From: Roseiarcus sp963732155
GTDB taxonomy: Bacteria > Pseudomonadota > Alphaproteobacteria > Rhizobiales > Beijerinckiaceae
Direction: 5' to 3'
Assembly: GCA_963732155.1 (NCBI GenBank)
Contig: CAVSYB010000017.1
Location: 124,001-188,000, forward strand
Length of the DNA stretch: 64,000 bases
This document shows positions 51,443 to 59,480 of this stretch, in pieces. The translations under genes and the position numbers were made by a program. How positions within the stretch are numbered: the stretch's first letter is position 1; each line of letters opens with the position of its first letter. Below the pieces are notes generated by a model. It was given only the letters and a program-made list of their open reading frames with translations, had not been told where the DNA came from and searched no databases.

Positions 51443-52302
51443 CGGCCGTCCCCGCGAGCGAACAGGCCCTGCGGCCGCAGGATCAACGTCGCCACCATCA
51501 CGAAATCGATGATGAACGCGCCGATCGAAGGGAGGTAATATTTTCCGGCGACGTCGAGAACCCCGAGCAGCAGCGAGCCGGCCAGGGCGCCCAAAATGCC
51601 GTTCTGACCCCCGATCACGACGACGATCAAGAACGTCACCATGAATTTCAGCGGGAAGCTCGGATCGATCCCGCCGACCACGTCGGCGGCCAGCGCGCCG
51701 CCGAGTCCCGCAAGCCCGCTGCCGACCGCAAAGGTGATCGCGAAAAGGAGATCCACGTTGATGCCGAGACCGGAAGCGACGCGCGGGTCGTCGACCGCGG
51801 CGCGCAGACGCGCGCCGAAGCGCGTGCCGATGAGAAAGATCTGCAACGCCGCGGCGATGGCGCCGCAGACGAGAATCGTGAAGACACGATAGACGCCGAT
51901 GCCGACGCCATGAAACTCGACCCGCCCCGACAGCCAGATTGGCAGGTGGATCTGTTGCGGCTGGTCGCCGAGCAGGAAGTTCGCGATCGGCATCGCCATC
52001 AGCACGAGGCCGATCGTGAACAGCACCTGATCGAGCGGGCCGGCGCCGTAAAGCCGGCGATAAGCCGTCCGCTCCAGGGCGACGCCGATCGCCGCCGGGA
52101 TGACGAAAGCGAGCGGCAGCGTGAGGAGGAACGGAACGCCCGCCCGATTCATCAGCAACGCCGTGACGTAGCCGCCGACCATCGCGAAGACGCCGTGCGC
52201 GAGGTTGATGAAGTTCATCAGCCCGAGCGTCACGGAGAGCCCACAGCTCAGCACGAACAGCAACATGCCGTAGGCGATCCCGTCGAGGAGGATCGTCAGC
52301 AT
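51439..52302 (-). CDS. livH: Branched-chain-type ABC transporter permease LivH
   Basis: 287 residues, about eight transmembrane segments, starting LTILLDGIAYGMLLFVLSCG and containing LGLMNFINLAHGVFAMVGGY (about residues 27-46) and VVIGGQNGILGALAGSLLLG (about 226-245). This is the LivH pattern. It lies 28 bp after the binding-protein gene and overlaps the LivM gene by four bases. Substrate is probably an aromatic acid, given the operon. Confidence 0.9.
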   Translation of the reverse strand: MLTILLDGIAYGMLLFVLSCGLSVTLGLMNFINLAHGVFAMVGGYVTALLMNRAGVPFLLTLPLAFVIPAAIGVALERTAYRRLYGAGPLDQVLFTIGLVLMAMPIANFLLGDQPQQIHLPIWLSGRVEFHGVGIGVYRVFTILVCGAIAAALQIFLIGTRFGARLRAAVDDPRVASGLGINVDLLFAITFAVGSGLAGLGGALAADVVGGIDPSFPLKFMVTFLIVVVIGGQNGILGALAGSLLLGVLDVAGKYYLPSIGAFIIDFVMVATLILRPQGLFARGDGR

Positions 52303-52330
52303 AGCGACTTCGATTCGACGATCACGCGCG

Positions 52331-53506
52331 TCAGTTCTTCGACGCCTTGTAAGGGTCCTTCACGTCGGGAATGGTCTCGAACTCGACGTTGAAGAGCTTG
52401 CCGTCGACCTTCTCGACCTTGCGCACATAGATGTTCTGCACGATGTCGCGCGTCGCCGGGTCGATCGTCACCGGGCCGCGCGGGCTCACCCAGCTCGCGC
52501 CCTTCATCGCGGCCAGCAGGCTGTCGCCGTCGGTCGCGCCCTTGGTCTTCTCGAGCGCGTGATAAACGAGCGCCATGCCGTCGTAGGCGCCGACCGCCAT
52601 GAAGTTCGGGCGCAAGCCGCCGTTGGCGGCCTCGAAAGCGGCGACGAAGGCCTTGTTCTCCGGCAAGTCGTGGGCGGCCGAATAGTGATGGGTCGTGACG
52701 GCGCCCAGGGCGGAATCGCCGATGACGGCGAGCAGATCGTCGTCAGTCACGTCGCCGGTGCCGATCAGTTTGACGCCCGACTTGTCGAGCCCCCTCTCGA
52801 CGAACTGCTTCATGAAAATCGCGCCGAATCCCGAGGGCACGAAAACGAACACCGCGTCGGGGTTGTCGTCCTTGACGCGTTGCAGGAAGGGCGCGAAGTC
52901 GGGGTTCTTCAACGGCACGCGGATCGCCTCGGTGATCTGGCCGCCGCCCTTCTTGAACGAATCGCCGAACCATTTCTCGGCGTCGATGCCCGGACCGTAA
53001 TCGGTGACGATCGTCACGACCTTCTTGATGTTGTTCTTCAGGCACCAATCGGCCATCGGCACCGAAGCCTGAGGCAAGGTGAAGGACGTGCGCACGATAA
53101 AGGGCGACTTCTCGGTGATCATGGCGGTCGCGGCGGCCGTGACGATTTCCGGCACTTTGGCCTCGGCGGACACCGGCGCGACGGCGAGCGCAAGCGGAGT
53201 GAGTCCGAAGCCCATCAGCACGCTGGCGTGATCGTTGCCGATCAACTCTTCCGACAGACGCTTGGTTACGTCAGCAGCGCCGGTGTCGTCCTTGACGACG
53301 AGCGAGATTGTCTTGCCGGCGACTTTGTCGCCATGTTGCGCGATATAGAGCTCGGCGCCGGCGCGCTCCTGCTTGCCGGTGCTGGCGGATGGGCCGGTCA
53401 TCGGCAGGATGAGGCCGATCGTCACGGTCGCATCGTCCGCGAGGGCCGGCGACGCGGCCAGCGAAACGGTCACCGCCAATCCCGACATCCATTGCTTCGA
53501 GTTCAT
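52331..53506 (-). CDS. ABC transporter substrate-binding protein, LivK/type I fold
   Basis: 391 residues. Signal peptide (residues ~1-23, cleavage near ALA-DD), then VTIGLILPMTGPSASTGKQE and an N-lobe/C-lobe type I fold with KKVVTIVTDYGPGID and AYDGMALVYHALEK. It binds an aromatic or related acid in the periplasm for the LivHM permease. GGGAGGAATTC precedes the ATG. It is 106 bp after the decarboxylase-like gene and co-directional with the ring-cleavage genes. Confidence 0.9.
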   Translation of the reverse strand: MNSKQWMSGLAVTVSLAASPALADDATVTIGLILPMTGPSASTGKQERAGAELYIAQHGDKVAGKTISLVVKDDTGAADVTKRLSEELIGNDHASVLMGFGLTPLALAVAPVSAEAKVPEIVTAAATAMITEKSPFIVRTSFTLPQASVPMADWCLKNNIKKVVTIVTDYGPGIDAEKWFGDSFKKGGGQITEAIRVPLKNPDFAPFLQRVKDDNPDAVFVFVPSGFGAIFMKQFVERGLDKSGVKLIGTGDVTDDDLLAVIGDSALGAVTTHHYSAAHDLPENKAFVAAFEAANGGLRPNFMAVGAYDGMALVYHALEKTKGATDGDSLLAAMKGASWVSPRGPVTIDPATRDIVQNIYVRKVEKVDGKLFNVEFETIPDVKDPYKASKN

Positions 53507-53612
53507 CAGAATTCCTCCCGTTCAAGAGTGGCTTGGCGAAACTTCGCGCCCTTCGCAGTCCTTATTCAACCCGAGCCGGCGATCGCCGACAAGCCCGTGG
53601 GCCGGCGGCAGC

Positions 53613-54515
53613 CTACCGGACTTCCCGCGACGTTGGAGCCAATCCCTCGCCGCCGCGCCATACTTCATCGGTGGTCAGCGATCTAGGCAAGAGGTCCTGC
53701 GCCAACGCCAGACCGATGGCCATGACGACGGAGGGTTCGATCGCCGGCCGATCCATTGGGGCGCGATCAAAACCTTGACCGGCTGACGCGCTTTGAGCCT
53801 TGGACGCCCGGAACAGCCTGCACAATTCTCTCACGATCTCCGGCCTGTTCTCGGCGATTTCGCTCTTGACGACGACCACATGATTGATGGGCATGAAACC
53901 GTGCCCGGCGGCGAAAGCTCGAGCCGCCGCCTCGGGGTCGGGGAACACCGTGCGCAGGCCCGGATCATTGGGCGCCTCGTTGCCGACGATGACAGCGTCG
54001 AGCTCCCCTTCGCGCAGCATGGTGAGCATGTCCTTGCCCGAGGCGGCGCGTTCGACGAACGGCGGATCGACATATTCGAGAACATGCGCGCCCTCGAAAG
54101 TCACCCACCGCACGTCAGAGGGCTTCACGCCATAGTCGTCGAGTAAAGTCCCGCGCAGCCAAAGGCCGGTTGTTTGGCTATAGGCGCGAACGCCGACGCG
54201 ACGGCCGGCCAGATCGGCCGGACCGCGCAGCGCGCTCTCGGCCCGGCAGAGCAGCGCCAACTCCTGGAACCGCGCCGCCAGCGCGATCGGCAGCAGGGTC
54301 AGCGCGACGCCGAAGGCCTTGGCCTGCAGAAAGGTCGCAATCGCCATTTCGCAGACGTCGAAGCGCCGCTCGCGCGCCATCGGCGCGAAGGCGCGGTTGA
54401 TCGGAGCGACCGCGACGAAATCGAGCGCCACGAGGTCCGACGCGACGCGCCCCGCCTTGAGCGCGCGGGTGTGGGGATAATCGCCGATTGCGGCGCTGAG
54501 ACGCATCGGCGCCAA
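53613..54515 (-). CDS. 4,5-dihydroxyphthalate-decarboxylase-like / NMT1-type binding-fold protein
   Basis: 300 residues with a type II binding-protein fold and no signal peptide. RFDVCEMAIATFLQAKAFG, GRRVGVRAYSQTTGLWLRG and YVDPPFVERAASGKDMLTML resemble the 4,5-dihydroxyphthalate decarboxylase family (Pht5), enzymes that evolved from such binding proteins. Lack of a signal peptide supports an enzyme. It would convert a dihydroxylated aromatic dicarboxylate to a catechol for the dioxygenase upstream. It starts directly after the aldolase stop. An alternative is a lipoprotein-less binding protein; I favour the decarboxylase-like role. Confidence 0.65.
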   Translation of the reverse strand: MAPMRLSAAIGDYPHTRALKAGRVASDLVALDFVAVAPINRAFAPMARERRFDVCEMAIATFLQAKAFGVALTLLPIALAARFQELALLCRAESALRGPADLAGRRVGVRAYSQTTGLWLRGTLLDDYGVKPSDVRWVTFEGAHVLEYVDPPFVERAASGKDMLTMLREGELDAVIVGNEAPNDPGLRTVFPDPEAAARAFAAGHGFMPINHVVVVKSEIAENRPEIVRELCRLFRASKAQSASAGQGFDRAPMDRPAIEPSVVMAIGLALAQDLLPRSLTTDEVWRGGEGLAPTSREVR

Positions 54516-55205
54516 CTAATCCTCCGAAGGAGCAGGAATATATCTGAGGCCCTTCTTCGCCAGCGCCTCGCGCATGCCGTAGATGTCGAGCCCCAATTCG
54601 CCCGCCTTCAACCGGGCGCGCGTGGCCTCCTCCTTGCGCTCCCTCGCCTCGGAGGCGGCGAGAACCGCGCTCGCCGAGAGACGCCGCACCACCACGACGC
54701 CGTCGTCGTCGGCGACGATGAGGTCGCCGGGGCGAACGAGCTGTCCGGCGCACACGACGGCGACATTGACAGAGCCGAGCGTCTCCTTGACCGTGCCCTG
54801 CGCGGAGATCGCCTTCGACCAGACCGGAAACTTCATTTCGGTCAGCGTCGCCACATCCCGCACCCCTGCCTCGATAATCAGCCCCGCGGCGCCGCGCGCG
54901 ACGAGCGAACACGCGAGCAAATCGCCGAAATAGCCGGCGTCGCAAGGCGAAGTCGGCGCGACGACGAGCACATCGCCCGCCTGGCATTGCTCCACCGCGA
55001 CATGGATCATCCAGTTGTCGGCCGGCGGCAAGGAAACGGTCACCGCCGTCCCGACGAGCCTGGCGCCGGGATAGATCGGCCGCATGGCGGATTGCATGAG
55101 GCCTGTCCGCCCTTGCGCCTCGTGGACGGTGGCCACGCCGTAGGGCTCCAATGCCTGCGCGATTTCTCTCGGGACCCGCGCGATCCCGGTCATCACCACG
55201 CTCAT
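54516..55205 (-). CDS. galC: 4-carboxy-4-hydroxy-2-oxoadipate aldolase-like (RraA/HMG aldolase family)
   Basis: 229 residues. RraA-like fold with YGVATVHEAQGRTGLM, SPCDAGYFGDLLACSLVARG and the catalytic region AAGLIIEAGVRDVATL (Arg and Asp for pyruvate and metal binding) followed by VNVAVVCAGQLVRPGDLIVA. The family splits 4-carboxy-4-hydroxy-2-oxoadipate to pyruvate and oxaloacetate, the last step of gallate and protocatechuate 4,5-cleavage. Its ATG overlaps the stop of the hydratase gene, the preceding step. The symbol is inferred from that pairing; RraA-like proteins without this activity also exist. Confidence 0.75.
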   Translation of the reverse strand: MSVVMTGIARVPREIAQALEPYGVATVHEAQGRTGLMQSAMRPIYPGARLVGTAVTVSLPPADNWMIHVAVEQCQAGDVLVVAPTSPCDAGYFGDLLACSLVARGAAGLIIEAGVRDVATLTEMKFPVWSKAISAQGTVKETLGSVNVAVVCAGQLVRPGDLIVADDDGVVVVRRLSASAVLAASEARERKEEATRARLKAGELGLDIYGMREALAKKGLRYIPAPSED

Positions 55206-55927
55206 GCCAATTTCTCCACGACATGCGGAAAGACTGCCTGGTAGGCTTCGCCGTAAGTGACGGACCTGTCCGAATTCCGCGCCGCCTGCGCGCCCCGTTG
55301 CTGGGCGACGCGGGTGTAATAGTCCCACAGGTGCTCCTGCCCGGCCATGCATTCGATCGCGGCGCGCTTCTGGTCCCAGACGGAAGTGATGTCGAGCAGC
55401 ACGTTCGGCTTCCAGTCGCACTGTTCGGGTTGATGCGGCTCGAACAGGAACACCGGCGGGGCGCCGATCGCCTTCTGCTCGGGGTTGTGACCATGCGCCT
55501 GCGCGATGATGCGGGCGTGCTGGGCGAAATTGGCGGTCATCGGATGGTCGTGATTGTAGATGTCGCGCTCGGAATGGGTCAGCACGAACGACGGTCGGAT
55601 CGCGCGGTAGACGTCGACCAGCCGGAAAAGCGCGTCGTGACCGAGGTCGAGGGGATAGTCGCCGAGATCCCAGAACTGGATGTCGGCGACGTTCAACCGG
55701 CTCGCGGCGGCCTCCGCCTCCTTGCGGCGCTCCGTCTTGACGCGATCGAGCGTCATCCCTTCCCGACGCCAGAGCTTGGCGCTCTCGCCCCGTTCGCCAT
55801 AGGAGAGACAGATCACGGTCATGACGCTCCCGGCCGCGGCGTGCAGCGCGATCGCCCCACCCGCGCGCCACACGAAATCCGCGGAATGGGCGCTGACCAC
55901 CAGTCCGGTCTTGGCGTTCGCCGACAC
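55202..55927 (-). CDS. galB: 4-oxalomesaconate hydratase-like protein (GalB, PIG-L fold)
   Basis: 241 residues. PIG-L-type zinc fold with LVVSAHSADFVWRAGGAIAL (His and Asp metal ligands), VICLSYGERGESAKLW, DIYNHDHP (His ligand) and CMAGQEHLWDYYTRVAQQRG. These motifs fit Pseudomonas GalB as I recall it, which hydrates 4-oxalomesaconate in gallate degradation, rather than sugar deacetylases. It lies between a VOC dioxygenase gene and a GalC-like aldolase gene, matching pathway order. Confidence 0.8.
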   Translation of the reverse strand: MSANAKTGLVVSAHSADFVWRAGGAIALHAAAGSVMTVICLSYGERGESAKLWRREGMTLDRVKTERRKEAEAAASRLNVADIQFWDLGDYPLDLGHDALFRLVDVYRAIRPSFVLTHSERDIYNHDHPMTANFAQHARIIAQAHGHNPEQKAIGAPPVFLFEPHQPEQCDWKPNVLLDITSVWDQKRAAIECMAGQEHLWDYYTRVAQQRGAQAARNSDRSVTYGEAYQAVFPHVVEKLA

Positions 55928-55972
55928 CTCAAGCTCCTCCTCGTCAGGGCCGCCGTCGTCCGACGGCGCGCG

Positions 55973-56956
55973 CTATTGCGCCTCTCCAGGCAGCGGCGGG
56001 GTGCCATGGGTGTGAAAGCTCTCGATGGTCTTCAAGCCCCAGGCCTGGCCCTTCTTGCGCTCGGTCTCGGTCCACACGATCGGCTTCCAGTCGGGGGCCA
56101 GCACCAGACGCGCGCCGGCGTTGGCGACCTCGACGCGATTGCCGCCGGGTTCCCAGACGTAGAGGAAGAAAGTCTGCTGCACCGCGTGCTTGTGCGGGCC
56201 GGTTTCGATATGCACGCCGGCTTCGAGAAAAATGTCGGCGGCGCGCAAAATCTCTTCGCGGCTATCGAGCGCGAAGGTCAAATGGTGAAAGCGCCCCTTC
56301 ACGCCGTGCGCCTCGCGGGTATAGGCGAAATCGTAGCTCTTGTTGGTGCAGGTGAGCCACATGCCGGCCTCGACGCCATTGTCGAGGACGATTTGTTCGG
56401 TCAGCCGGAAGCCGAGCGTTTTCTGGAAAAACTCGCGACTGGCGGCGACGTCGGCGGCCAGGCAATTGAAGTGATCGATCCGACGAACGTTGACGCCGCG
56501 GGCGGGGAATCGTTGCGCCTGGTTCTTCAACGACGGCTTCAAGGCGTCGGGCGCCTGATACCATTCGGTGTCGTAATAGATCTCGAGAAGATGGCCGTCG
56601 GGATCATGGAATTGATAGGCCGGGCCATGTCCGAGTTCGTTGTCGACCCAACCGACCCCGGCGCCGGACGCCTTCAACGCAGCGACGCGTCGGGCGAGCG
56701 CCTGCGGGCTGCGCGCGCGAAAGGCGGCATGCCCGAGCCCGGAGGATTTCGAGCCCGTCAGCTTCAGGGAGTAGCGCTCATAATCGTCCCAGCCGCGCAA
56801 AAAAACCGAATCGCCGGCGCGTCCGCTTTCCGTCATGCCGAGCACGTCGACGAAAAACGAAAGGCTGCGATCGAAGGCCGGCGTCAGCAGTTCGAGATGG
56901 CCGAGATGGGCGACGTCCATGACGGGCTCTTCCGGCATTGCCCCGTTCGACACCAC
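55973..56956 (-). CDS. VOC-superfamily extradiol (catechol 2,3-type) dioxygenase
   Basis: About 327 residues, two vicinal-oxygen-chelate modules. The C-terminal module carries the Fe ligands: His in RRIDHFNCLAADVAASREFF, His in GRFHHLTFALDS and Glu in GNRVEVANAG. It opens a catecholic ring next to the hydroxyls. Adjacent GTG codons at 56956 and 56953 follow GGGGAGG; ATGs at 56938 and 56920 are alternatives. It is unusual that a VOC-type enzyme, rather than a LigAB-type one, sits with GalB and GalC homologues. Confidence 0.82.
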   Translation of the reverse strand: MVSNGAMPEEPVMDVAHLGHLELLTPAFDRSLSFFVDVLGMTESGRAGDSVFLRGWDDYERYSLKLTGSKSSGLGHAAFRARSPQALARRVAALKASGAGVGWVDNELGHGPAYQFHDPDGHLLEIYYDTEWYQAPDALKPSLKNQAQRFPARGVNVRRIDHFNCLAADVAASREFFQKTLGFRLTEQIVLDNGVEAGMWLTCTNKSYDFAYTREAHGVKGRFHHLTFALDSREEILRAADIFLEAGVHIETGPHKHAVQQTFFLYVWEPGGNRVEVANAGARLVLAPDWKPIVWTETERKKGQAWGLKTIESFHTHGTPPLPGEAQ

Positions 56957-57217
56957 GAACCTCCCCGCTCGGTTCTTCGAGCCTCGACAAGCTAAGGCGC
57001 CGGGCCGCGCCCGTCCTAGTCAGAGTTCGGCGCTCGCCACGAGCCGTGATTATAGCAGAGATCCGCCGCCGATCGCCGCGGCTTCATGGGCTGGAAAGGC
57101 CTTGGCTGGCAGCATCCCTGACACGGGCGTGCAGGCTGGCGACGAAAGCCTTGGCGACCGCAGGCGTCGCTCGCCCTCGCCTGCGGATGAGGCCGCCCGG
57201 CCGCCCGGCGTTCGAAA

Positions 57218-58108
57218 TCATGGCGCGAACCCGGCCTTCGCGATCCGGTCGACGCGGCTCTGCAACGAAGATTCGCCGGATTCGAGGCCGAGGCGGCCAA
57301 TTTCGTCCTCCCACTCCGCGGTCGCGCAGGCCATGCGGTCGGGCAGGCCCAGTTCGCGCAACGTGGCCGCCGCCTCCCGCATTTCGGCCGCGCGGCGGAC
57401 GCCATGCGCCATCATGCGCTCGAGATTATAGACCGAGCGCTTCGTCCACTCGCCGCCGGGGTCGCTCGCCTGAAGCGAGGCGAGAACCGCGTCCTCGACG
57501 CCCGCCCGGCGCGCCGCCAGCAGACATTCGGCGGTCAACGCCTCCATTCCTTTGACCATGACGGAGCGCATCATCTTGATCGCGGAGGCCTGGCCGACCG
57601 CGCCGCCGGCGATTTCGGGCTGCATGCCGAGCCCACGCAACGCGGCGACCGCCTCCTCGGCGTGCGGCCCGGAGACCAGCAGCGGCGCGCGGTGCAGACG
57701 CGGATGCACCGCCGCCATCACCGCAACGTCGACGTAGCGGCCGCCGCCGGCGGCGATCGCCGCGGCCGCCTTGCGCTTCGCGCCCGGCGAACAGGAATTG
57801 CAATCGAACCACAGCGCGCCGGCCTCCAGGTGCGGCGCGGCGGAGAGAGCGGCGGCGACCGCCTGATCCGCCGTCACCAGACTGAAAGCGAGGCGGGCGC
57901 CGGCCAGCGCCTCGGCTGGAGCGCGGGCGCAGAGCGCGCCGGCCGCTTCGGTCTTTCGCCTTTGCGCCGCGCCCTCGGCGTCGCTCTCGATCTTGAGGTC
58001 GTAGGCCCGCACCCGCCCCGAACCCCCAAGGCCCCAACCTTCGAGGAATGCGCTCGCCGCCTCGCCAAACCCGATCAGCGCAATGCGCTCGCTCTCGTCT
58101 CCCGTCAT
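57218..58108 (-). CDS. NAD(P)-binding 6-phosphogluconate-dehydrogenase-like oxidoreductase (DUF1932 type)
   Basis: 296 residues. Rossmann N-terminus RIALIGFGEAASAFLEGWG (about residues 8-26), LWFDCNSCSPGAKRKAA in the hydroxyacid-dehydrogenase region, the lysine motif GQASAIKMMRSVMVKGMEAL, and a C-terminal DUF1932-type helical domain. It likely oxidises a hydroxy or semialdehyde group. It is the first gene of the aromatic operon's direction, 261 bp before the dioxygenase, a gap in which I see no gene. GGAGG precedes the start. Similar proteins occur with protocatechuate/gallate genes, but the substrate is uncertain. Confidence 0.78.
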   Translation of the reverse strand: MTGDESERIALIGFGEAASAFLEGWGLGGSGRVRAYDLKIESDAEGAAQRRKTEAAGALCARAPAEALAGARLAFSLVTADQAVAAALSAAPHLEAGALWFDCNSCSPGAKRKAAAAIAAGGGRYVDVAVMAAVHPRLHRAPLLVSGPHAEEAVAALRGLGMQPEIAGGAVGQASAIKMMRSVMVKGMEALTAECLLAARRAGVEDAVLASLQASDPGGEWTKRSVYNLERMMAHGVRRAAEMREAAATLRELGLPDRMACATAEWEDEIGRLGLESGESSLQSRVDRIAKAGFAP

Positions 58109-58327
58109 GTTGTCATCGCCTCCGGTCGGCCAGAGGCTTACCACGCCGCGCCATTGGCCGACAAACTCGACCCGGAACTGCGGCGCGTCCCGGCCTCTGC
58201 GGGCGTTCCTCCGGCGAGAACATGAAAAATATTCTCTGGATCGCAACAGGCGCGGCGAACCCACGACCCGCCGCATCGCGATGGGTTGAGGAGCCAGCAG
58301 GCGCCTCACCCCGCAAAATTGCTTCTT

Positions 58328-58924
58328 TCATCCATTGAGCGCCTGCGGACCGCTGACGAACCGATTGCCCCGAACGTAGAATCGCAGCGGACTGTCGGCC
58401 GCGCGGGTGATGCCGATCCGTTTGCTCCGCCCGATTTCGCCCGACGCCTGACCGTCAGATCCGAGCCACAGCGGGCCGACCCGACAGAGGTCGATCCCGT
58501 CCAGCCGGCGATCGATCGCCAAGGCTGCGCACAGCCGTCCCGGACCCCGCGCCAAGTCGCGCGCTCGGTCCGTGTCGCGATTTTGCGCCATCACCGCGAC
58601 GCCGTCGGTCGGCTCGATCGCCCTGATCAAGACGCCCGCGCCCACCCCGGCCGTCTCGCTGGACACGTTCAGCATGAATGAAACGCCATAGGCGAGATAG
58701 ACATAGGCATGTCCGCGCTCGAGGAAAAGCGCCCGATTGCGCGGAGTCACGCCGCGATAGGCGTGACCCGCGGGGTCGCCGACGCCATAGGCCTCGGTCT
58801 CGACGATGCGGCCGCCCGCGATGCCTTCGGACAGCGTCCGCACGAGCATTTTGCCGATCAGGAAATGAGCGAGCTCCGCGCTGTCGACGGGCATCTCCGC
58901 CCGCTCCAGCACGCGCGGGCGCAC
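58328..58924 (-). CDS. 3-methyladenine DNA glycosylase (AAG/MPG family)
   Basis: 198 residues. The AAG fold is clear: FLIGKMLVRTLSEGIAGGRI, VETEAYGVGDPAGHAYRGVT (catalytic Glu about residue 44), YVYLAYGVSFMLNV and GVLIRAIEPTDG. It removes alkylated purines in base-excision repair. I use the GTG at 58924 because family homology (RPRVLERAE...) begins there; the frame runs further upstream over the next gene. A single gene, unrelated to the aromatic operon. Confidence 0.88.
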   Translation of the reverse strand: MRPRVLERAEMPVDSAELAHFLIGKMLVRTLSEGIAGGRIVETEAYGVGDPAGHAYRGVTPRNRALFLERGHAYVYLAYGVSFMLNVSSETAGVGAGVLIRAIEPTDGVAVMAQNRDTDRARDLARGPGRLCAALAIDRRLDGIDLCRVGPLWLGSDGQASGEIGRSKRIGITRAADSPLRFYVRGNRFVSGPQALNG

Positions 58925-58940
58925 TGGCGTCCCGCCGATT

Positions 58941-59321
58941 TCATGCCGTTCGCTCCACCCAACGTGCGCGCGACGGTCCGGGCTCGAACGGGTCGGCGAA
59001 GTACTGGGTCTCGCGGGCGACCTTGCCATTCAGGAACTCCATGACGCTCACCGAATAGGACGGCCGCCCATCATAGGCGAGGATGAATTCAGTGACCCAG
59101 AGGTCGCGCGCGCCGACGATGCGGCGCACCGTGAAGCGCTTCGAGTTCGGCTGCGCGACGCGGGAAGCCTGGATGTTGCGCCGGCCCCTGATGCGCTCGC
59201 CCGATTGCGGATACTCGAGCAGGGCGTCCTCTCGATAGACGTCATGCTCGACATCGAAGTCATTGGCGTCCGAGGCGGCCCAGTGGCGATTGAGCGCCTC
59301 TCGAATCTCATTCTCGTCCAT
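58941..59321 (-). CDS. SnoaL-like / NTF2-fold small protein
   Basis: 126 residues of the NTF2/SnoaL fold: EIREALNRHWAASDANDFDV, EHDVYREDALLEYPQSGERI, GRRNIQASR and a C-terminal VMEFLNGKVARETQYFADPF. Such proteins bind small hydrophobic molecules or act as cyclases or isomerases; no residue assigns a substrate. A GGGAGC site precedes the ATG. It lies 16 bp upstream of the glycosylase gene on the same strand. Confidence 0.8.
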   Translation of the reverse strand: MDENEIREALNRHWAASDANDFDVEHDVYREDALLEYPQSGERIRGRRNIQASRVAQPNSKRFTVRRIVGARDLWVTEFILAYDGRPSYSVSVMEFLNGKVARETQYFADPFEPGPSRARWVERTA

Positions 59322-59480
59322 CCGGCTGCTCCCGTTCCTGGTCATCGAGGCGCGGCGGCGCCACGCCATCACGCGTCGAGTTCGGTTTCAACCGGCCCGG
59401 GTGCGGCAGGATTGGCCTTGCAGGCGGCGGTTCGGCATCCGAGCGCGGACCAAGGCGCGACCCCGTCGCTCCCGCATAAT

